A stretch of DNA of 64,000 nucleotides from contig NZ_FOVG01000001.1 in the NCBI RefSeq assembly GCF_900115075.1, positions 744,001 through 808,000 of the forward strand. The letters run 5' to 3'. Positions 9,528-17,313 of this stretch are shown here, piece by piece. A program made the position numbers and the translations under genes. The stretch is from Candidatus Pantoea varia (GTDB lineage Bacteria > Pseudomonadota > Gammaproteobacteria > Enterobacterales > Enterobacteriaceae). The number at the start of each line of letters is the position of its first letter. The stretch's first letter is position 1. A model generated the notes under the pieces. It did no database searches and was not told where the DNA came from. It saw only the letters and a program-made list of their open reading frames with translations.

Positions 9528-11248
9528 AGCTCTTTACTCATCCATTCGCGAATTACCAGCGCTACAACGCGCGGATCGTTTTCTGACATGTCGCGGATGC
9601 GTTGACTCATCACTTCTGCGCTCATGCGGTTGTTAGACTTACGTTCCTGATCCAGCTCGTCTTTGCTGAGCTGCACATTAAAGGCTTCTTCTTCCGGCTG
9701 TTCAGTCGCACGAGCGGCAATGGCTTCAGCAGCGGCTTTCTCTGCGGCCTGCTTGCGAACCAGGTGCGGACGAACCAGTTTGCGGTAGAGGATGAAGGCT
9801 ACCAGGGCAATCAACAGCCATTTACCGGCGTTCATCAGCTGATCAAAGAAGGACTGCTGTTGCCAGAAGGGCAGGTCGGCGGTCACTGGCTCAGTCGTGT
9901 TGAACTGCGAGTTCACTACGTTGATGCTGTCGCCACGATTCTGGGAGTAGCCCATCGCTTCGCGGGTCAGGTCTTCAATCTGCTTCAGTTGCTGTTCGTT
10001 CAGTGCAACAGCTTTGCCTTTATCATCTGCACGGAAGTTCACCACCACTGCAACCGACAGGCGCTGTACGTCACCGACGTTAACCTTGGTATGACGGATG
10101 GTGCGATCCAGCTCGTAGTTCACCGTGTCATCACGACGCGAGTTGGTGGGTCCTGAGCTGGCCGGGGCAGTGCTGGTGGTCTGGTTAGCGTTATTCGCTG
10201 CGTTGTTCTGACCATTCGCGGCCTGACCGTTGGCTGCAGTGTTATTAGGCGTCGTTACCGGCGCGGTGTTGGCTGGCGCAGGCTGGTTAGACAGTGCGCC
10301 TGGCACGCCGCCCGGATAAGGGCTGCCTGACTGATCGCTGGTGCTGGTCTGACGCGAACGAATGGCTGAGTTCGTCGGGTTCGCGTTAGGCTGATATTTC
10401 TCGTCGGTCTGCTCGCTGGTGTCGAAGTTAATCTGCGCGGTAACCTGCGCATGCACATTGCCCTGGCCGAGAATCGGATTCAGGATGGCTTCAATACGTT
10501 GCTGGTAACGCGCTTCAACTTCAGAAGAGTACTTCAGCTGCGCATCATTCAGATCGCGACCGGCAGAATCAGAACGGGTCAGCAGGCGGCCGGTCTGATC
10601 GACCACCGTCACGTTGCCCGGCGGTAAGCCGGCGACGCTGCTTGAAACCATGTGGGCGATGGCCTGAATCTGACCTTCGTCCAGCGTACGGCCAGGCTGC
10701 AGCGTTAAGGTGACAGAGGCGGATGGTGCTTTTTGCTCACGGACAAATAAGGTGGGTTTTGGCATCGCCAGATGAACGCGAGCGCTTTTAACCGGGCCGA
10801 GCGATTCGATGGTGCGGGCCAGTTCGCCTTCCAGCGCGCGCTGGTAGTTAACCTGCTCGCTGAACTGGCTGATACCGAACTTCTCTTTATCCAGCAGCTC
10901 GAAGCCCACTGAGCCGCCTTTCGGCAGACCCTGCTGAGCCAGACGCAGACGCAGCTCATGCACGTTTGCTTCAGGCACCATTAATGCGCCGCCGTTTTCG
11001 GCGAAGCGATAAGGGATGTTCATCGCCGTCAGCTGCGTGACGATGGCACCGCCATCCTCATCAGTGAGGTTGTTATAAAGGACGCTATAAGATGGCTGTT
11101 TCGCCCAGAGCACCATCGCGATCACGATTGCTATGACGGCAGCAGCGGCGATGACTAAAGGAATACGCGGATTTGCGCGCAGGCGAGCAAACAGGTCACC
11201 GAAGCCTTTCTTTTCTTGTTCTGTTGTGGCGGCTGTACTCGCATTCAT
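9524..11248 (-). CDS. fliF: FliF, MS-ring protein
   Basis: 574-residue protein that forms the MS ring in the inner membrane, the first structure of the flagellum. The first membrane helix is at about residues 31-48 ([18 protein letters not shown]) and the second near residues 455-475. Between them lie the ring-building domains ([28 protein letters not shown]) and a long Asn/Ala/Pro/Thr-rich variable linker. The C-terminus binds FliG. AGGAAA lies seven bases before the ATG. It heads fliFGHIJK and faces fliE across 231 bp, the normal divergent layout. Confidence 0.97.
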   Translation of the reverse strand: MNASTAATTEQEKKGFGDLFARLRANPRIPLVIAAAAVIAIVIAMVLWAKQPSYSVLYNNLTDEDGGAIVTQLTAMNIPYRFAENGGALMVPEANVHELRLRLAQQGLPKGGSVGFELLDKEKFGISQFSEQVNYQRALEGELARTIESLGPVKSARVHLAMPKPTLFVREQKAPSASVTLTLQPGRTLDEGQIQAIAHMVSSSVAGLPPGNVTVVDQTGRLLTRSDSAGRDLNDAQLKYSSEVEARYQQRIEAILNPILGQGNVHAQVTAQINFDTSEQTDEKYQPNANPTNSAIRSRQTSTSDQSGSPYPGGVPGALSNQPAPANTAPVTTPNNTAANGQAANGQNNAANNANQTTSTAPASSGPTNSRRDDTVNYELDRTIRHTKVNVGDVQRLSVAVVVNFRADDKGKAVALNEQQLKQIEDLTREAMGYSQNRGDSINVVNSQFNTTEPVTADLPFWQQQSFFDQLMNAGKWLLIALVAFILYRKLVRPHLVRKQAAEKAAAEAIAARATEQPEEEAFNVQLSKDELDQERKSNNRMSAEVMSQRIRDMSENDPRVVALVIREWMSKEL

Positions 11249-11479
11249 GACCGTTTCCTGCCTGACGTAATTGACCGGGTAAGTTGAGATGGCAAAACAG
11301 ACTCCCTGACCTGCGTAGATAAAATTTCCACTTCAATGCCAGGCATTATTAGGTGATAACCAAAATTCGATGGCTGGATAAGGTAGGGTTTTTGATGTCA
11401 TTTAGCGGCTTTGTCTCATTGACAACGTGCTAACTTTTGCTCACATAAAAAATATCACCCTCTTTATAAGGTATCGTTC

Positions 11480-11791
11480 ATGTCCATTCAGGCAATTGAT
11501 GGCGTACTGCAGCAACTACAGGCGACCTCACTGCAGGCCAGTAACCGCAGCAGTGAATCCCCTAATCAGATCGATTTCGGCGCGACCATGAAAGCAGCGC
11601 TGGATAAGATCAGCGAGACGCAGACCACCGCACGCACCCAGGCGCAGGATTTCGAGATGGGGAAACCCGGTATCGCTCTGAATGATGTGATGGTCGATCT
11701 GCAGAAGTCTTCAATCTCAATGCAGATGGGGATTCAGGTCAGGAACAAGCTGGTGTCGGCGTATAGTGAAATTATGAATATGCAGGTTTAG
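11480..11791 (+). CDS. fliE: FliE, MS ring-rod junction protein
   Basis: 103-residue export substrate joining the MS ring to the proximal rod and needed for later export. It begins [14 protein letters not shown] and ends MQVRNKL-type ([20 protein letters not shown]), the conserved FliE C-terminus. AAGGT precedes the ATG by eight bases. It is transcribed alone and divergently from fliF. No sigma-28 element was found in the 231-bp shared region, which fits class 2 control by FlhDC. Confidence 0.96.
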   Translation: MSIQAIDGVLQQLQATSLQASNRSSESPNQIDFGATMKAALDKISETQTTARTQAQDFEMGKPGIALNDVMVDLQKSSISMQMGIQVRNKLVSAYSEIMNMQV

Positions 11792-12004
11792 TGAGCGTGT
11801 CACGCTGATCAAGGTGCATCTGCGTAGTCGCGGATTAGGGTGCCAAATCCCAGCATAAAAGCCGATTTCTTCGCTGAGTCTATGACCCTGTACAGACGAT
11901 GATGCAGGCGTCATTGACTATACTGCTCATTATTACGATTCGTGCAGCGGAGAACTCACTTTTCGGTGCTGTCGACTCATCACCCATCAGCAGGACGCCA
12001 CCTT

Positions 12005-12346
12005 ATGCTTAAAAAACTCATCCTCATAACGTCGTTAATCAGCTTGTCTGTCCCAGCCTTTGCTGCCACGCAGTGCGGGCCGTTCTATCTCAAAACCGAT
12101 AAAAGTGGCTGGTACTCAGTGAACGGGGAACGTGCAAAAACCCAGAAAGTGACTTTTGCTAAAGAGAAGGGCGATTACGACAACGCCACGGTAAAACTGC
12201 TGGTTAAAAACAGCAAAGCGCCGGGGATGGTGGAAATGGAGCAGACGACACGGGAGGGCAAAGGATTATTGAGAGCTGAAATCGTCCGCACCAGCCAGAG
12301 CCAGATCCGTATCAGGGGGGATTATGATTGCGAACCGGCTAAATAG
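12005..12346 (+). CDS. Small exported protein of unknown function
   Basis: 113-residue product with a clear signal peptide (MLKKLILITSLISLSVPAFA, cleavage expected after residue 20). The mature part is basic and beta-like, with two cysteines (one near the new N-terminus in ATQCGPF, one near the end in DYDCEPAK) that could form a disulphide. The ATG at 12005 is chosen because the signal peptide starts there; a longer reading would add 21 unlikely residues. I do not recognise the family. It stands alone between fliE and a convergent lipoprotein gene. Confidence 0.7.
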   Translation: MLKKLILITSLISLSVPAFAATQCGPFYLKTDKSGWYSVNGERAKTQKVTFAKEKGDYDNATVKLLVKNSKAPGMVEMEQTTREGKGLLRAEIVRTSQSQIRIRGDYDCEPAK

Positions 12347-12420
12347 GTAATGCACACGTCTGCGCGTGTCAGAATCCTGACGTTGGCCTGATTAAAATTT
12401 CCGGTGAAAACAGTGATGAG

Positions 12421-12460
12421 GTTGTCAGGCAAGCGTTTGTATTCCTGCTGACCTGACAAC
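12421..12460. repeat. Inverted repeat after the exported-protein gene
   Basis: gttgtcagg (12421-12429) and cctgacaac (12452-12460) pair perfectly over nine bases around a 22-base loop. No T-run follows. It lies in the 161-bp gap between two convergent genes and may stabilise transcript ends. Confidence 0.45.
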
Positions 12461-12475
12461 TGATCTTAATATCAT

Positions 12476-12496
12476 GAGCGGCTTACCACGCCGCTC
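12476..12496 (-). terminator. Hairpin after the lipoprotein gene
   Basis: gagcggc (12476-12482), loop ttaccac and gccgctc (12490-12496) form a perfect 7-bp stem, 12 bases past the stop of the minus-strand lipoprotein gene. The following minus-strand bases are AT-rich but hold no long T-run, so it is at best a weak terminator. Confidence 0.45.
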
Positions 12497-12507
12497 TTAC
12501 GATGCAT

Positions 12508-12864
12508 CTATCGTGAGGTTTTGCACGCCGAGATCATTGCTGAAACAGACGCGCTGATATCTGATGCCTTAGGGTCATAGTAAAACGTCGCGCTGGTCTG
12601 ATGATGATTGAACTTTTCAATCTCAACCCAGGCCGCGGTTTCATTATCCTGCATCAGGTTAAACCGCTTCCCGCCATTTGGCAGCGGATCATCCTGCTCC
12701 AGATAGAGTCTCCGATCCTGTGCCGCTTTGGTCAGGCAGGATTCAACCTGATAAGGATGTCCGTCGAAATAAGCGGTTTTCGTTTCCGGATGCAACCCAA
12801 CCCGTCCCATATCCACACATCCGGCCAGCAGACTCAGGCTCAGGGCAATCATTATTTTTTTCAT
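12508..12864 (-). CDS. Putative lipoprotein, unknown function
   Basis: 118 residues. The N-terminus is a lipoprotein signal: basic MKK, a hydrophobic run and the lipobox LLAGC with the lipidated Cys at residue 16. Asp follows at +3 rather than +2, so sorting to the outer membrane is possible. The mature part has two more cysteines (ESCLTK and SACKTSR) and an FYYDPKASD stretch. No family is recognised. It converges on the exported-protein gene at 12005. Confidence 0.75.
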   Translation of the reverse strand: MKKIMIALSLSLLAGCVDMGRVGLHPETKTAYFDGHPYQVESCLTKAAQDRRLYLEQDDPLPNGGKRFNLMQDNETAAWVEIEKFNHHQTSATFYYDPKASDISASVSAMISACKTSR

Positions 12865-13173
12865 CAGCTAAACTATCATGGTTATTTTGTCGACCCATAA
12901 TATCCGGATATCGGCTGTACCGCTCTTTTTCAATCAAAAAATGGTGCTTAATATTGCTAGCGTTGCTGAGTAAATGTAACATCCGGCCTGATAAATAAAG
13001 CATCGAATTTTCCTGCGCTGCAATATTATTTTATTGCACTACTGTATTGTTAGCCAGATTACTATAAACACGGAACGTTTTACGCAGTAAATTACACCCT
13101 CCATCAGGTTTACCTGAAGCGGCCTCACAAAGAGGTGGTTTCACCTCTGTTAGGCTTTATATACAAAGGTCTG
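12865..13173. other. Intergenic region before the glycosyltransferase
   Basis: AT-rich stretch without a convincing gene. It holds two short perfect hairpins: caggttTacctg-type (13104-13115) and agaggtg / gttt / cacctct (13131-13148). The second lies just before the leader frame and glycosyltransferase start and could shape the leader RNA. No clear -35/-10 pair stands out. Confidence 0.5.
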
Positions 13174-13206
13174 ATGATGAAAATTTTTCTACTTAACTAC
13201 CTCTGA
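13174..13206 (+). CDS. Possible 10-residue leader peptide
   Basis: AAAGGT precedes ATGATG by five bases and opens a short frame (MMKIFLLNYL, stop TGA) that ends five bases before the glycosyltransferase ATG. That ATG has no ribosome site of its own. The simplest reading is translational coupling from this mini-frame. It could also be chance. No amino-acid run suggesting attenuation is present. Confidence 0.35.
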   Translation: MMKIFLLNYL

Positions 13207-13211
13207 TTATT

Positions 13212-14069
13212 ATGATTTATGACTGTTTCTTATACTATGACGAAGATATCCTGCTTGAGATGCGTCTGAACACGCTTGAGCACGTGGTTGACCGGTTTGT
13301 GATTGTGGAATCGCGCTATACCTTCACCGGTAAACGGCGAAGCAGGCTTAATTTTGACATTGAGACGTTCGATCGTTTCCGCGATAAAATTATTTATGTC
13401 GTCAACGATATTGCGCCTGTGTTTTATCAACAGGCTTTTAAATCGAATAGCTCTCTGGTTAAAGCGGGCGAAACAGATCCCTGGGAAAATGAATCCACTG
13501 CACGCAATCAGATTATGCAAGGACTGGTCGGCGCACAGGATGATGATATTATCATTGTGTCAGACGTCGATGAAATTCCCCGACCCGAGGCGATTAACGC
13601 ATTCAGCCATCGTCATCTTTGCACGACGTTGCATCAGCAATATTTTAATTTTAAATTCAATGTCCGGGTATTAAACAACGACGGTACACCGCGCTGTGCC
13701 ACACTGGCAAAAATGGTGACCTTTAAAACGCTGCGCACCTTTTTCATGGGACAACCAGAATTGCTGCGTAATGTTAAGCGCCGGGGTACCCCGATACGCG
13801 AAAGCTGGTGGCGCCGTAAATGGCTCCATGCCCGGACAAAGGTGATTAAAGAGGGTGGATGGCATTTTTCCTGGGTGATGAGCGATAAGCGTATCAGTGA
13901 AAAAATGGCGTCGATCTCTCATACCGAACATAACTGCCCGGAATTCAACAATCCGGATCATATCCGGCGCTGCGTTGAGAACAATATTGATATCTGGAAT
14001 CGTCCGCGGAGGATGGAGATAGTGCCTGTTACTGCTGAAAACTTTCCCGACTGGCTGGTTGAACATTAG
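13212..14069 (+). CDS. Family 17 glycosyltransferase (beta-1,4-GlcNAc transferase-like)
   Basis: 285 residues, soluble and without a signal peptide. The start MIYDCFLYYDEDILLEMRL and the run VVDRFVIVESRYTFTG are the hallmark of GT17 (relatives of eukaryotic MGAT3). A DxD-type metal/nucleotide site lies at residues 118-120 (SDVDEIPRP). The acceptor is unknown. Bacterial GT17 genes are usually found near surface polysaccharide loci, but here no other sugar gene is nearby. Its place among flagellar genes allows, but does not show, a role in flagellin or surface glycan modification. It lacks its own ribosome site. Confidence 0.8.
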   Translation: MIYDCFLYYDEDILLEMRLNTLEHVVDRFVIVESRYTFTGKRRSRLNFDIETFDRFRDKIIYVVNDIAPVFYQQAFKSNSSLVKAGETDPWENESTARNQIMQGLVGAQDDDIIIVSDVDEIPRPEAINAFSHRHLCTTLHQQYFNFKFNVRVLNNDGTPRCATLAKMVTFKTLRTFFMGQPELLRNVKRRGTPIRESWWRRKWLHARTKVIKEGGWHFSWVMSDKRISEKMASISHTEHNCPEFNNPDHIRRCVENNIDIWNRPRRMEIVPVTAENFPDWLVEH

Positions 14070-14108
14070 CATCAGCTGACAGAACTCATTAAATCATAAC
14101 GCTGACCA

Positions 14109-14127
14109 GCGCGCCCGGCGGGCGCGC
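14109..14127. terminator. GC-rich hairpin between convergent genes
   Basis: gcgcgccc (14109-14116), ggc and gggcgcgc (14120-14127) form a perfect 8-bp stem, followed on the plus strand by CTTTC. It lies 40 bp after the glycosyltransferase stop and 11 bp beyond the stop of the opposing small gene. It is a probable, weak, two-way terminator. Confidence 0.5.
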
Positions 14128-14137
14128 CTTTCGCACA

Positions 14138-14338
14138 TCAGCTTGCTTTGTAAGGATCTTTCTTATCATCCTGGCTGTCATCATTTTTGCGCGGCACTTC
14201 GCCATGATCTTTCGGGGCATCAGTGGCGGGATGATCATCTTCCTCATAAGCATTACCGGCATGTGGCGCGGCTTCGGGCAGACTTTTGCTGACATCACCT
14301 TCTTTCTTACGTTCTTCATTCGTATTGTGCTTAAACAT
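14138..14338 (-). CDS. Small hydrophilic acidic protein, unknown function
   Basis: 66 residues with no hydrophobic segment, rich in Asp, Glu, Lys and Pro (for example NAYEEDDHPATDAPKDH), and so likely disordered. A strong ribosome site (AAAGGAGTGAAATATG on the minus strand) makes it a credible gene despite its size. I recognise no family. Such charged, disordered peptides in enterics are often stationary-phase or stress proteins, but that is only an analogy. Confidence 0.6.
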   Translation of the reverse strand: MFKHNTNEERKKEGDVSKSLPEAAPHAGNAYEEDDHPATDAPKDHGEVPRKNDDSQDDKKDPYKAS

Positions 14339-14410
14339 ATTTCACTCCTTTTGTCCCAGTCCCTTAAGTCTAGACCAGCACTGAAATCCCGCATTCGCAT
14401 CAGATTGAAA

Positions 14411-14437
14411 ACAAAAAAAGCCCGCCAGAGGCGGGCT
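14411..14437 (-). terminator. Strong orphan terminator on the minus strand
   Basis: On the minus strand AGCCCGCC, TCT, GGCGGGCT is followed by seven T (14437 to 14411). No minus-strand gene lies upstream of it: the next gene to the right (14656) is on the plus strand. It therefore ends either an unseen small RNA starting within 14440-14650 or antisense transcription. Confidence 0.75.
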
Positions 14438-14600
14438 AATCGGAGTTTCTCTCATACTGAACACGTCATTTTTCGATGTTCGGGTGTGTACAGCAGGATC
14501 ATGCTAACGGGGAATCGATGAGGCTGAAATGGACAAACCTGTCGTCTCGCTTGCGGCAGGTCACATTCCTGACGATAAAATGTTCGATAAATAAATTCGA

Positions 14601-14628
14601 TTGAACGGATTAACAAAAGGCATATAGT
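14601..14628 (+). promoter_or_regulatory. Probable sigma-70 promoter
   Basis: TTGAAC (14601-14606), 16 bp, TATAGT (14623-14628). It lies 27 bp before the ATG of the 82-residue gene at 14656, giving a short leader with AGGAGA as ribosome site. Confidence 0.6.
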
Positions 14629-14655
14629 GGCCTGCGTTACCAGGAGATAGAAATT

Positions 14656-14904
14656 ATGTTACGAGACTATTTAAAGATTGAAGCTGAAGATCAGTTAATC
14701 GAACAACGTTCGGTGAGCCTGAAAAATCGTGGTCAGGAAGACGTGACCGAATGGATTATTGTTAACCGTCAGGGTGTCAAAAAAGGCGGCGTGACGTTGT
14801 TCGATAAACTCAGTACCCGCCGCTCATGGCCGGTTAATTACCGCATCATGCAGACCGATCTGCAGGGTAAGGTGATCGTGGATCAACTCACCGACGCCCT
14901 GTAA
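14656..14904 (+). CDS. Conserved-looking 82-residue protein, unknown function
   Basis: Cytosolic protein without signal or membrane segment, opening MLRDYLKIEAEDQLIEQR and containing RRSWPVNYRIMQTDLQGKV. Evidence for a real gene is a good promoter, the ribosome site AGGAGA seven bases upstream of the ATG and a strong terminator directly downstream. I do not recognise the family. As a monocistronic, tightly punctuated gene it is probably expressed on its own. Confidence 0.7.
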   Translation: MLRDYLKIEAEDQLIEQRSVSLKNRGQEDVTEWIIVNRQGVKKGGVTLFDKLSTRRSWPVNYRIMQTDLQGKVIVDQLTDAL

Positions 14905-14940
14905 TCAAGCGTTCAGACCACCGTTGTACGATGAAAAGTT

Positions 14941-14963
14941 AACCCGCGCCTGCGGGTTTTTTT
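14941..14963 (+). terminator. Rho-independent terminator
   Basis: aacccgc, gcct, gcgggtt (14941-14957/8) followed by seven T. It ends the 82-residue gene and lies within a few bases of the stop codon of the convergent repressor gene, so it may serve both. Confidence 0.85.
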
Positions 14964-15594
14964 ATGGCTGGCGATAGCGGCGTAGTTCCACCAGCGTACC
15001 CAGCAGTTTCAGGCTATCCCGTCTGGAATGCAGTTCGGGGAAGTTGATATTGACCGGTGCCAGTTCAAATTGCATGACCCCATCTTCACTCCCGCGCTGA
15101 CGCCAGGTGCGAAGCAGGGCGACCTGAAGCTGCAATGCCAGCACGCAGTCGCCCGGTTGAGGTGACAGGCTGGGATCAATGATCACCACATCATCCTTCA
15201 GAATCGCGGGCGTCATCGCCTGTTCTTCCACCCTGAAAGCAAAGCTCTGTTGCGAAAGCGCCATGTCGTTGTGCATCAGCAATTCATGCCGCACAGAACT
15301 GGCGTCATTCAGCCATTGCACGACATCGCGTTGTGCCAGCAGGGGGATCTGATGCAGGCCACCATAAGCGCTTTCATTAAAAACAGGTCCATCCCCATCT
15401 ATCAGAAAAGCCGGGGCGCAACCCAGCGCTTCGGCGAGCCGTAGCAGGTTCTCACCGCGCGGCAGCGTCTCCTCTTTTTCCCATTGCGAAATCGCCACAT
15501 GGGACACTTTTACCTGTTGTGCCAATTGCTTCTGCGTTAATTGCAGTGATTTACGTCGGAGTCGGATGCGGTCACCCAGCGTTTCGTTTTTCAT
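14962..15594 (-). CDS. Phage-type repressor (HTH plus S24-like domain), apparently non-cleavable
   Basis: 210 residues. Residues 6-60 are an XRE/Cro helix-turn-helix (QLTQKQLAQQVKVSHVAISQWEKEE). Residues 80-205 follow the LexA/CI S24 fold (HQIPLL through GDCVLALQLQ). In cleavable repressors the catalytic serine sits in a G-D-S-M-x-P motif. Here the motif reads EQAMTP, with Ala126 in place of serine, and the lysine expected near residue 161 is Leu/Arg. Autocleavage is therefore unlikely, so induction by RecA would need another route. Two palindromic operators cover its promoter. No phage structural genes are nearby. Confidence 0.85.
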   Translation of the reverse strand: MKNETLGDRIRLRRKSLQLTQKQLAQQVKVSHVAISQWEKEETLPRGENLLRLAEALGCAPAFLIDGDGPVFNESAYGGLHQIPLLAQRDVVQWLNDASSVRHELLMHNDMALSQQSFAFRVEEQAMTPAILKDDVVIIDPSLSPQPGDCVLALQLQVALLRTWRQRGSEDGVMQFELAPVNINFPELHSRRDSLKLLGTLVELRRYRQP

Positions 15595-15620
15595 CAGCTT
15601 GACTTTTTAGTTGAGATTGA

Positions 15621-15636
15621 CTTAAGTATACTTAAG
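15621..15636. promoter_or_regulatory. Operator 1 of the repressor gene
   Basis: Perfect 16-bp palindrome CTTAAGTATACTTAAG that includes the repressor -10. Its half-site TTAAG recurs in operator 2, centred 23 bp away (about two helical turns), as in lambdoid tandem operators. Confidence 0.7.
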
Positions 15637-15652
15637 CGTGGTATTTAAGCAA
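15625..15652 (-). promoter_or_regulatory. Repressor promoter
   Basis: On the minus strand TTGCTT (15652-15647), 16 bp, TATACT (15630-15625), 31 bp before the repressor ATG. Its -35 lies in operator 2 and its -10 in operator 1, which points to autoregulation. Confidence 0.55.
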
Positions 15653-15660
15653 TCTTAAAT
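15643..15660. promoter_or_regulatory. Operator 2 of the repressor gene
   Basis: atttaag (15643-15649), caat, cttaaat (15654-15660): a perfect inverted repeat sharing the TTAAG half-site with operator 1 and covering the repressor -35. Binding at both sites would shut off the repressor and could control the plus-strand pair at 15730. Confidence 0.7.
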
Positions 15661-15729
15661 TTCAGGCGGAGGACGTGGCTTTTCAGCACGCAGTGGTTCC
15701 AGAGACCTTACCGGACAAAGGGGTGTGGC

Positions 15730-16113
15730 ATGGAAAGTAGTCTTATTACCAGCATGGGTGCGTTAGTTCTGGGTGGGGGCGCAGCTGCGCTGTTCTGGAA
15801 ACCGTTATTGGCGGGTATCGCGTCAATCGTAACCAGTAACAGGGCGGGTGGCGAAATTATAACCAGCTACAAAGAGCAGGTGGTGTTGCTGAAAGAGAGC
15901 AACGGGCTGATAAGGGAGGAGAACGATGAATTACGCGAACGACACGACAGGAATCTGCGCCGTATCTCGACACTCGAAACCGATCTTCGGTTAATCAAGA
16001 ATGCGGTAGGGATTTTACTGGCCATGACCGAAACCGATCACAACGATAAATTTCGTAATGAGATTGATCGGCTTATCTCAACTCTGGAGGATCACAGCAA
16101 TGGCAACGACTAA
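15730..16113 (+). CDS. Membrane-anchored coiled-coil protein, unknown function
   Basis: 127 residues. A hydrophobic N-terminus (about residues 8-34, MGALVLGGGAAALFW and onwards) is followed by a long charged coiled coil (YKEQVVLLKESNGLIREEND and heptads to about residue 100). It opens the plus-strand side of the repressor control region, where a phage would carry cro or early genes, and overlaps the next gene by 14 bases. A phage lysis, exclusion or structural accessory role is conceivable; I recognise no family. Confidence 0.6.
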   Translation: MESSLITSMGALVLGGGAAALFWKPLLAGIASIVTSNRAGGEIITSYKEQVVLLKESNGLIREENDELRERHDRNLRRISTLETDLRLIKNAVGILLAMTETDHNDKFRNEIDRLISTLEDHSNGND

Positions 16114-16441
16114 TAGCATTAAGGCTCCGATGTCATACCGACGCAAAGTTATCCTCGGCTGCATTCTTCTGAGCTGTTCGATGATTTGCATCCTGATGAC
16201 GATTATTTTTCTCTACGTCAGTAACACCGCAAACAGGCGGGTCGAGGAGATTCGGGCAGATTATCGCTTAATTGCGGCGCGGCGTGATGACAGAGTGGAG
16301 CTGCTGACCGATCAGGTTACCGCAATACAACATAAGCTGGATGCAATACCGGATCGCATAGCCGACAAAACGATCATAAAGGTCAAAGAGGTCGTCACTG
16401 AGAGTGAGGTGCCAGCAGGAAAATCCGGTCACAAACCATAA
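16100..16441 (+). CDS. Single-pass membrane protein with coiled coil, unknown function
   Basis: 113 residues. Basic N-terminus, one strong membrane helix (about residues 17-41, VILGCILLSCSMICILMTI), then a charged helical domain ending in a Lys-rich tail. The ATG at 16100 is chosen for its GGAGG nine bases upstream; an earlier in-frame start lacks one. It overlaps the previous gene by 14 bases, so the pair is coupled. The layout (two small membrane/coiled-coil proteins) recalls phage spanin or holin-like pairs, but no motif confirms that. Confidence 0.6.
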   Translation: MATTNSIKAPMSYRRKVILGCILLSCSMICILMTIIFLYVSNTANRRVEEIRADYRLIAARRDDRVELLTDQVTAIQHKLDAIPDRIADKTIIKVKEVVTESEVPAGKSGHKP

Positions 16442-16592
16442 CTTCCGATTATTCTTAATGCGGCTTCGCTATTATCGACTAGTTTTAAATCTCCGGGCAA
16501 CATTTTGTACCTGAATGCAGGCCCGCTGATTGGCCGGTTTATGAACCGCTAAGCCTGATAATTTTGGATAACTGACCAGAAGGAAATTTAGC

Positions 16593-16859
16593 ATGAGCGA
16601 TTCAACAGAAACCAAGACCAAAACTGACTATCTGCGCGACGTGACCTCTCAGTTGAAAGAGATGCGCCACTATGCGCAGACTAACACCGAAACCCTTTCC
16701 AGCCATTGGTTAGCGTTTGATGCCGGTGAATATAAAGACAAGACGAACGCCGACAGAATTGATGCATTGCTTAACAAGCAGGGCAAACTGCTGGAAGATC
16801 TTGATGCCGCTATTCAGGACATTGAGATCGAAATTAATCACAGCGAGCAGGAGAGCTAA
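16593..16859 (+). CDS. Small acidic helical protein, unknown function
   Basis: 88 residues, soluble, strongly helical and acidic (LLNKQGKLLEDLDAAIQDIE). AAGGAAAT lies eight bases before the ATG, supporting the start. No family is recognised. It follows the membrane pair by 151 bp and ends 39 bp before the convergent DinI-like gene, with a shared hairpin between. Confidence 0.55.
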   Translation: MSDSTETKTKTDYLRDVTSQLKEMRHYAQTNTETLSSHWLAFDAGEYKDKTNADRIDALLNKQGKLLEDLDAAIQDIEIEINHSEQES

Positions 16860-16882
16860 GTTATCTCCCGCTAACTGATTGC

Positions 16883-16911
16883 GGTGGCCGTTAAGGGATT
16901 AATCGGCCACC
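16883..16911. terminator. Hairpin between convergent genes
   Basis: ggtggccg (16883-16890) and cggccacc (16904-16911) form a perfect 8-bp stem around 13 bases. One arm contains the last codons of the DinI-like gene. No T-run follows, so it is only a possible terminator. Confidence 0.45.
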
Positions 16912-17138
16912 AGCCACATTTCCGCTTCGTCGAACATCTCTTCAACAATCCGCGCAACTGTCGCTTTATCGTTCTTACTCAGATCCGTATCTATCGCGTT
17001 ACGTTCCATCGGCTTGACCTTAACTTCAATGTCAGGAAACACCCGATGCACCCGCTTTTCCAGCTCTTCGCGAATCATCTCGCGAGCGCCCGGTAAACCG
17101 GCAACGTTGCGCTTGTCATAAATCAACTCAACAAACAT
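16899..17138 (-). CDS. DinI-family SOS protein
   Basis: 79 residues with the DinI fold pattern: N-terminal strand MFVELIYDK, helix REMIREELEKRVHRVFPD, strand EVKVKPM and a final acidic helix (ATVARIVEEMFDEAEMWL), as in E. coli DinI, which ends with an acidic helix and W-F/L. DinI binds RecA filaments and modulates SOS induction. A consensus LexA box and a promoter sit directly upstream, supporting SOS control. It may be of phage origin, since many prophages carry DinI-like genes. Confidence 0.85.
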   Translation of the reverse strand: MFVELIYDKRNVAGLPGAREMIREELEKRVHRVFPDIEVKVKPMERNAIDTDLSKNDKATVARIVEEMFDEAEMWLVAD

Positions 17139-17172
17139 GATGGCAATCCATTCAGGGCAAAATCGCTGACAT

Positions 17173-17200
17173 ATAATACTGTAAATAAAAACAGTAGCAA
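17173..17200 (-). promoter_or_regulatory. LexA box and promoter of the DinI-like gene
   Basis: TACTGTAAATAAAAACAGTA (17177-17196) fits the CTGT-N8-ACAG SOS box exactly. It fills the spacer of a minus-strand promoter, TTGCTA (17200-17195), 16 bp, TATTAT (17178-17173). LexA would block this promoter and release it after DNA damage. Confidence 0.88.
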
Positions 17201-17313
17201 GGTGGTGCGCCTGATTTCGCTTAAAATTTTATGTCGCGTAAACCGCGATCTTCGACTAGCAAAATAGACACGCATCGCGACATAATGGCGGCTTACTTTT
17301 CAGGAGGTCCGCG

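Noticed and set aside
12865..13003. Minus-strand frame upstream of the lipoprotein gene
   Set aside because: It overlaps the lipoprotein start in another phase and has no ribosome site.
14089..14521. Frames of about 100 codons overlapping the small acidic gene and orphan terminator
   Set aside because: Only the 66-codon frame at 14138-14338 has a proper ribosome site; the others are shadows.
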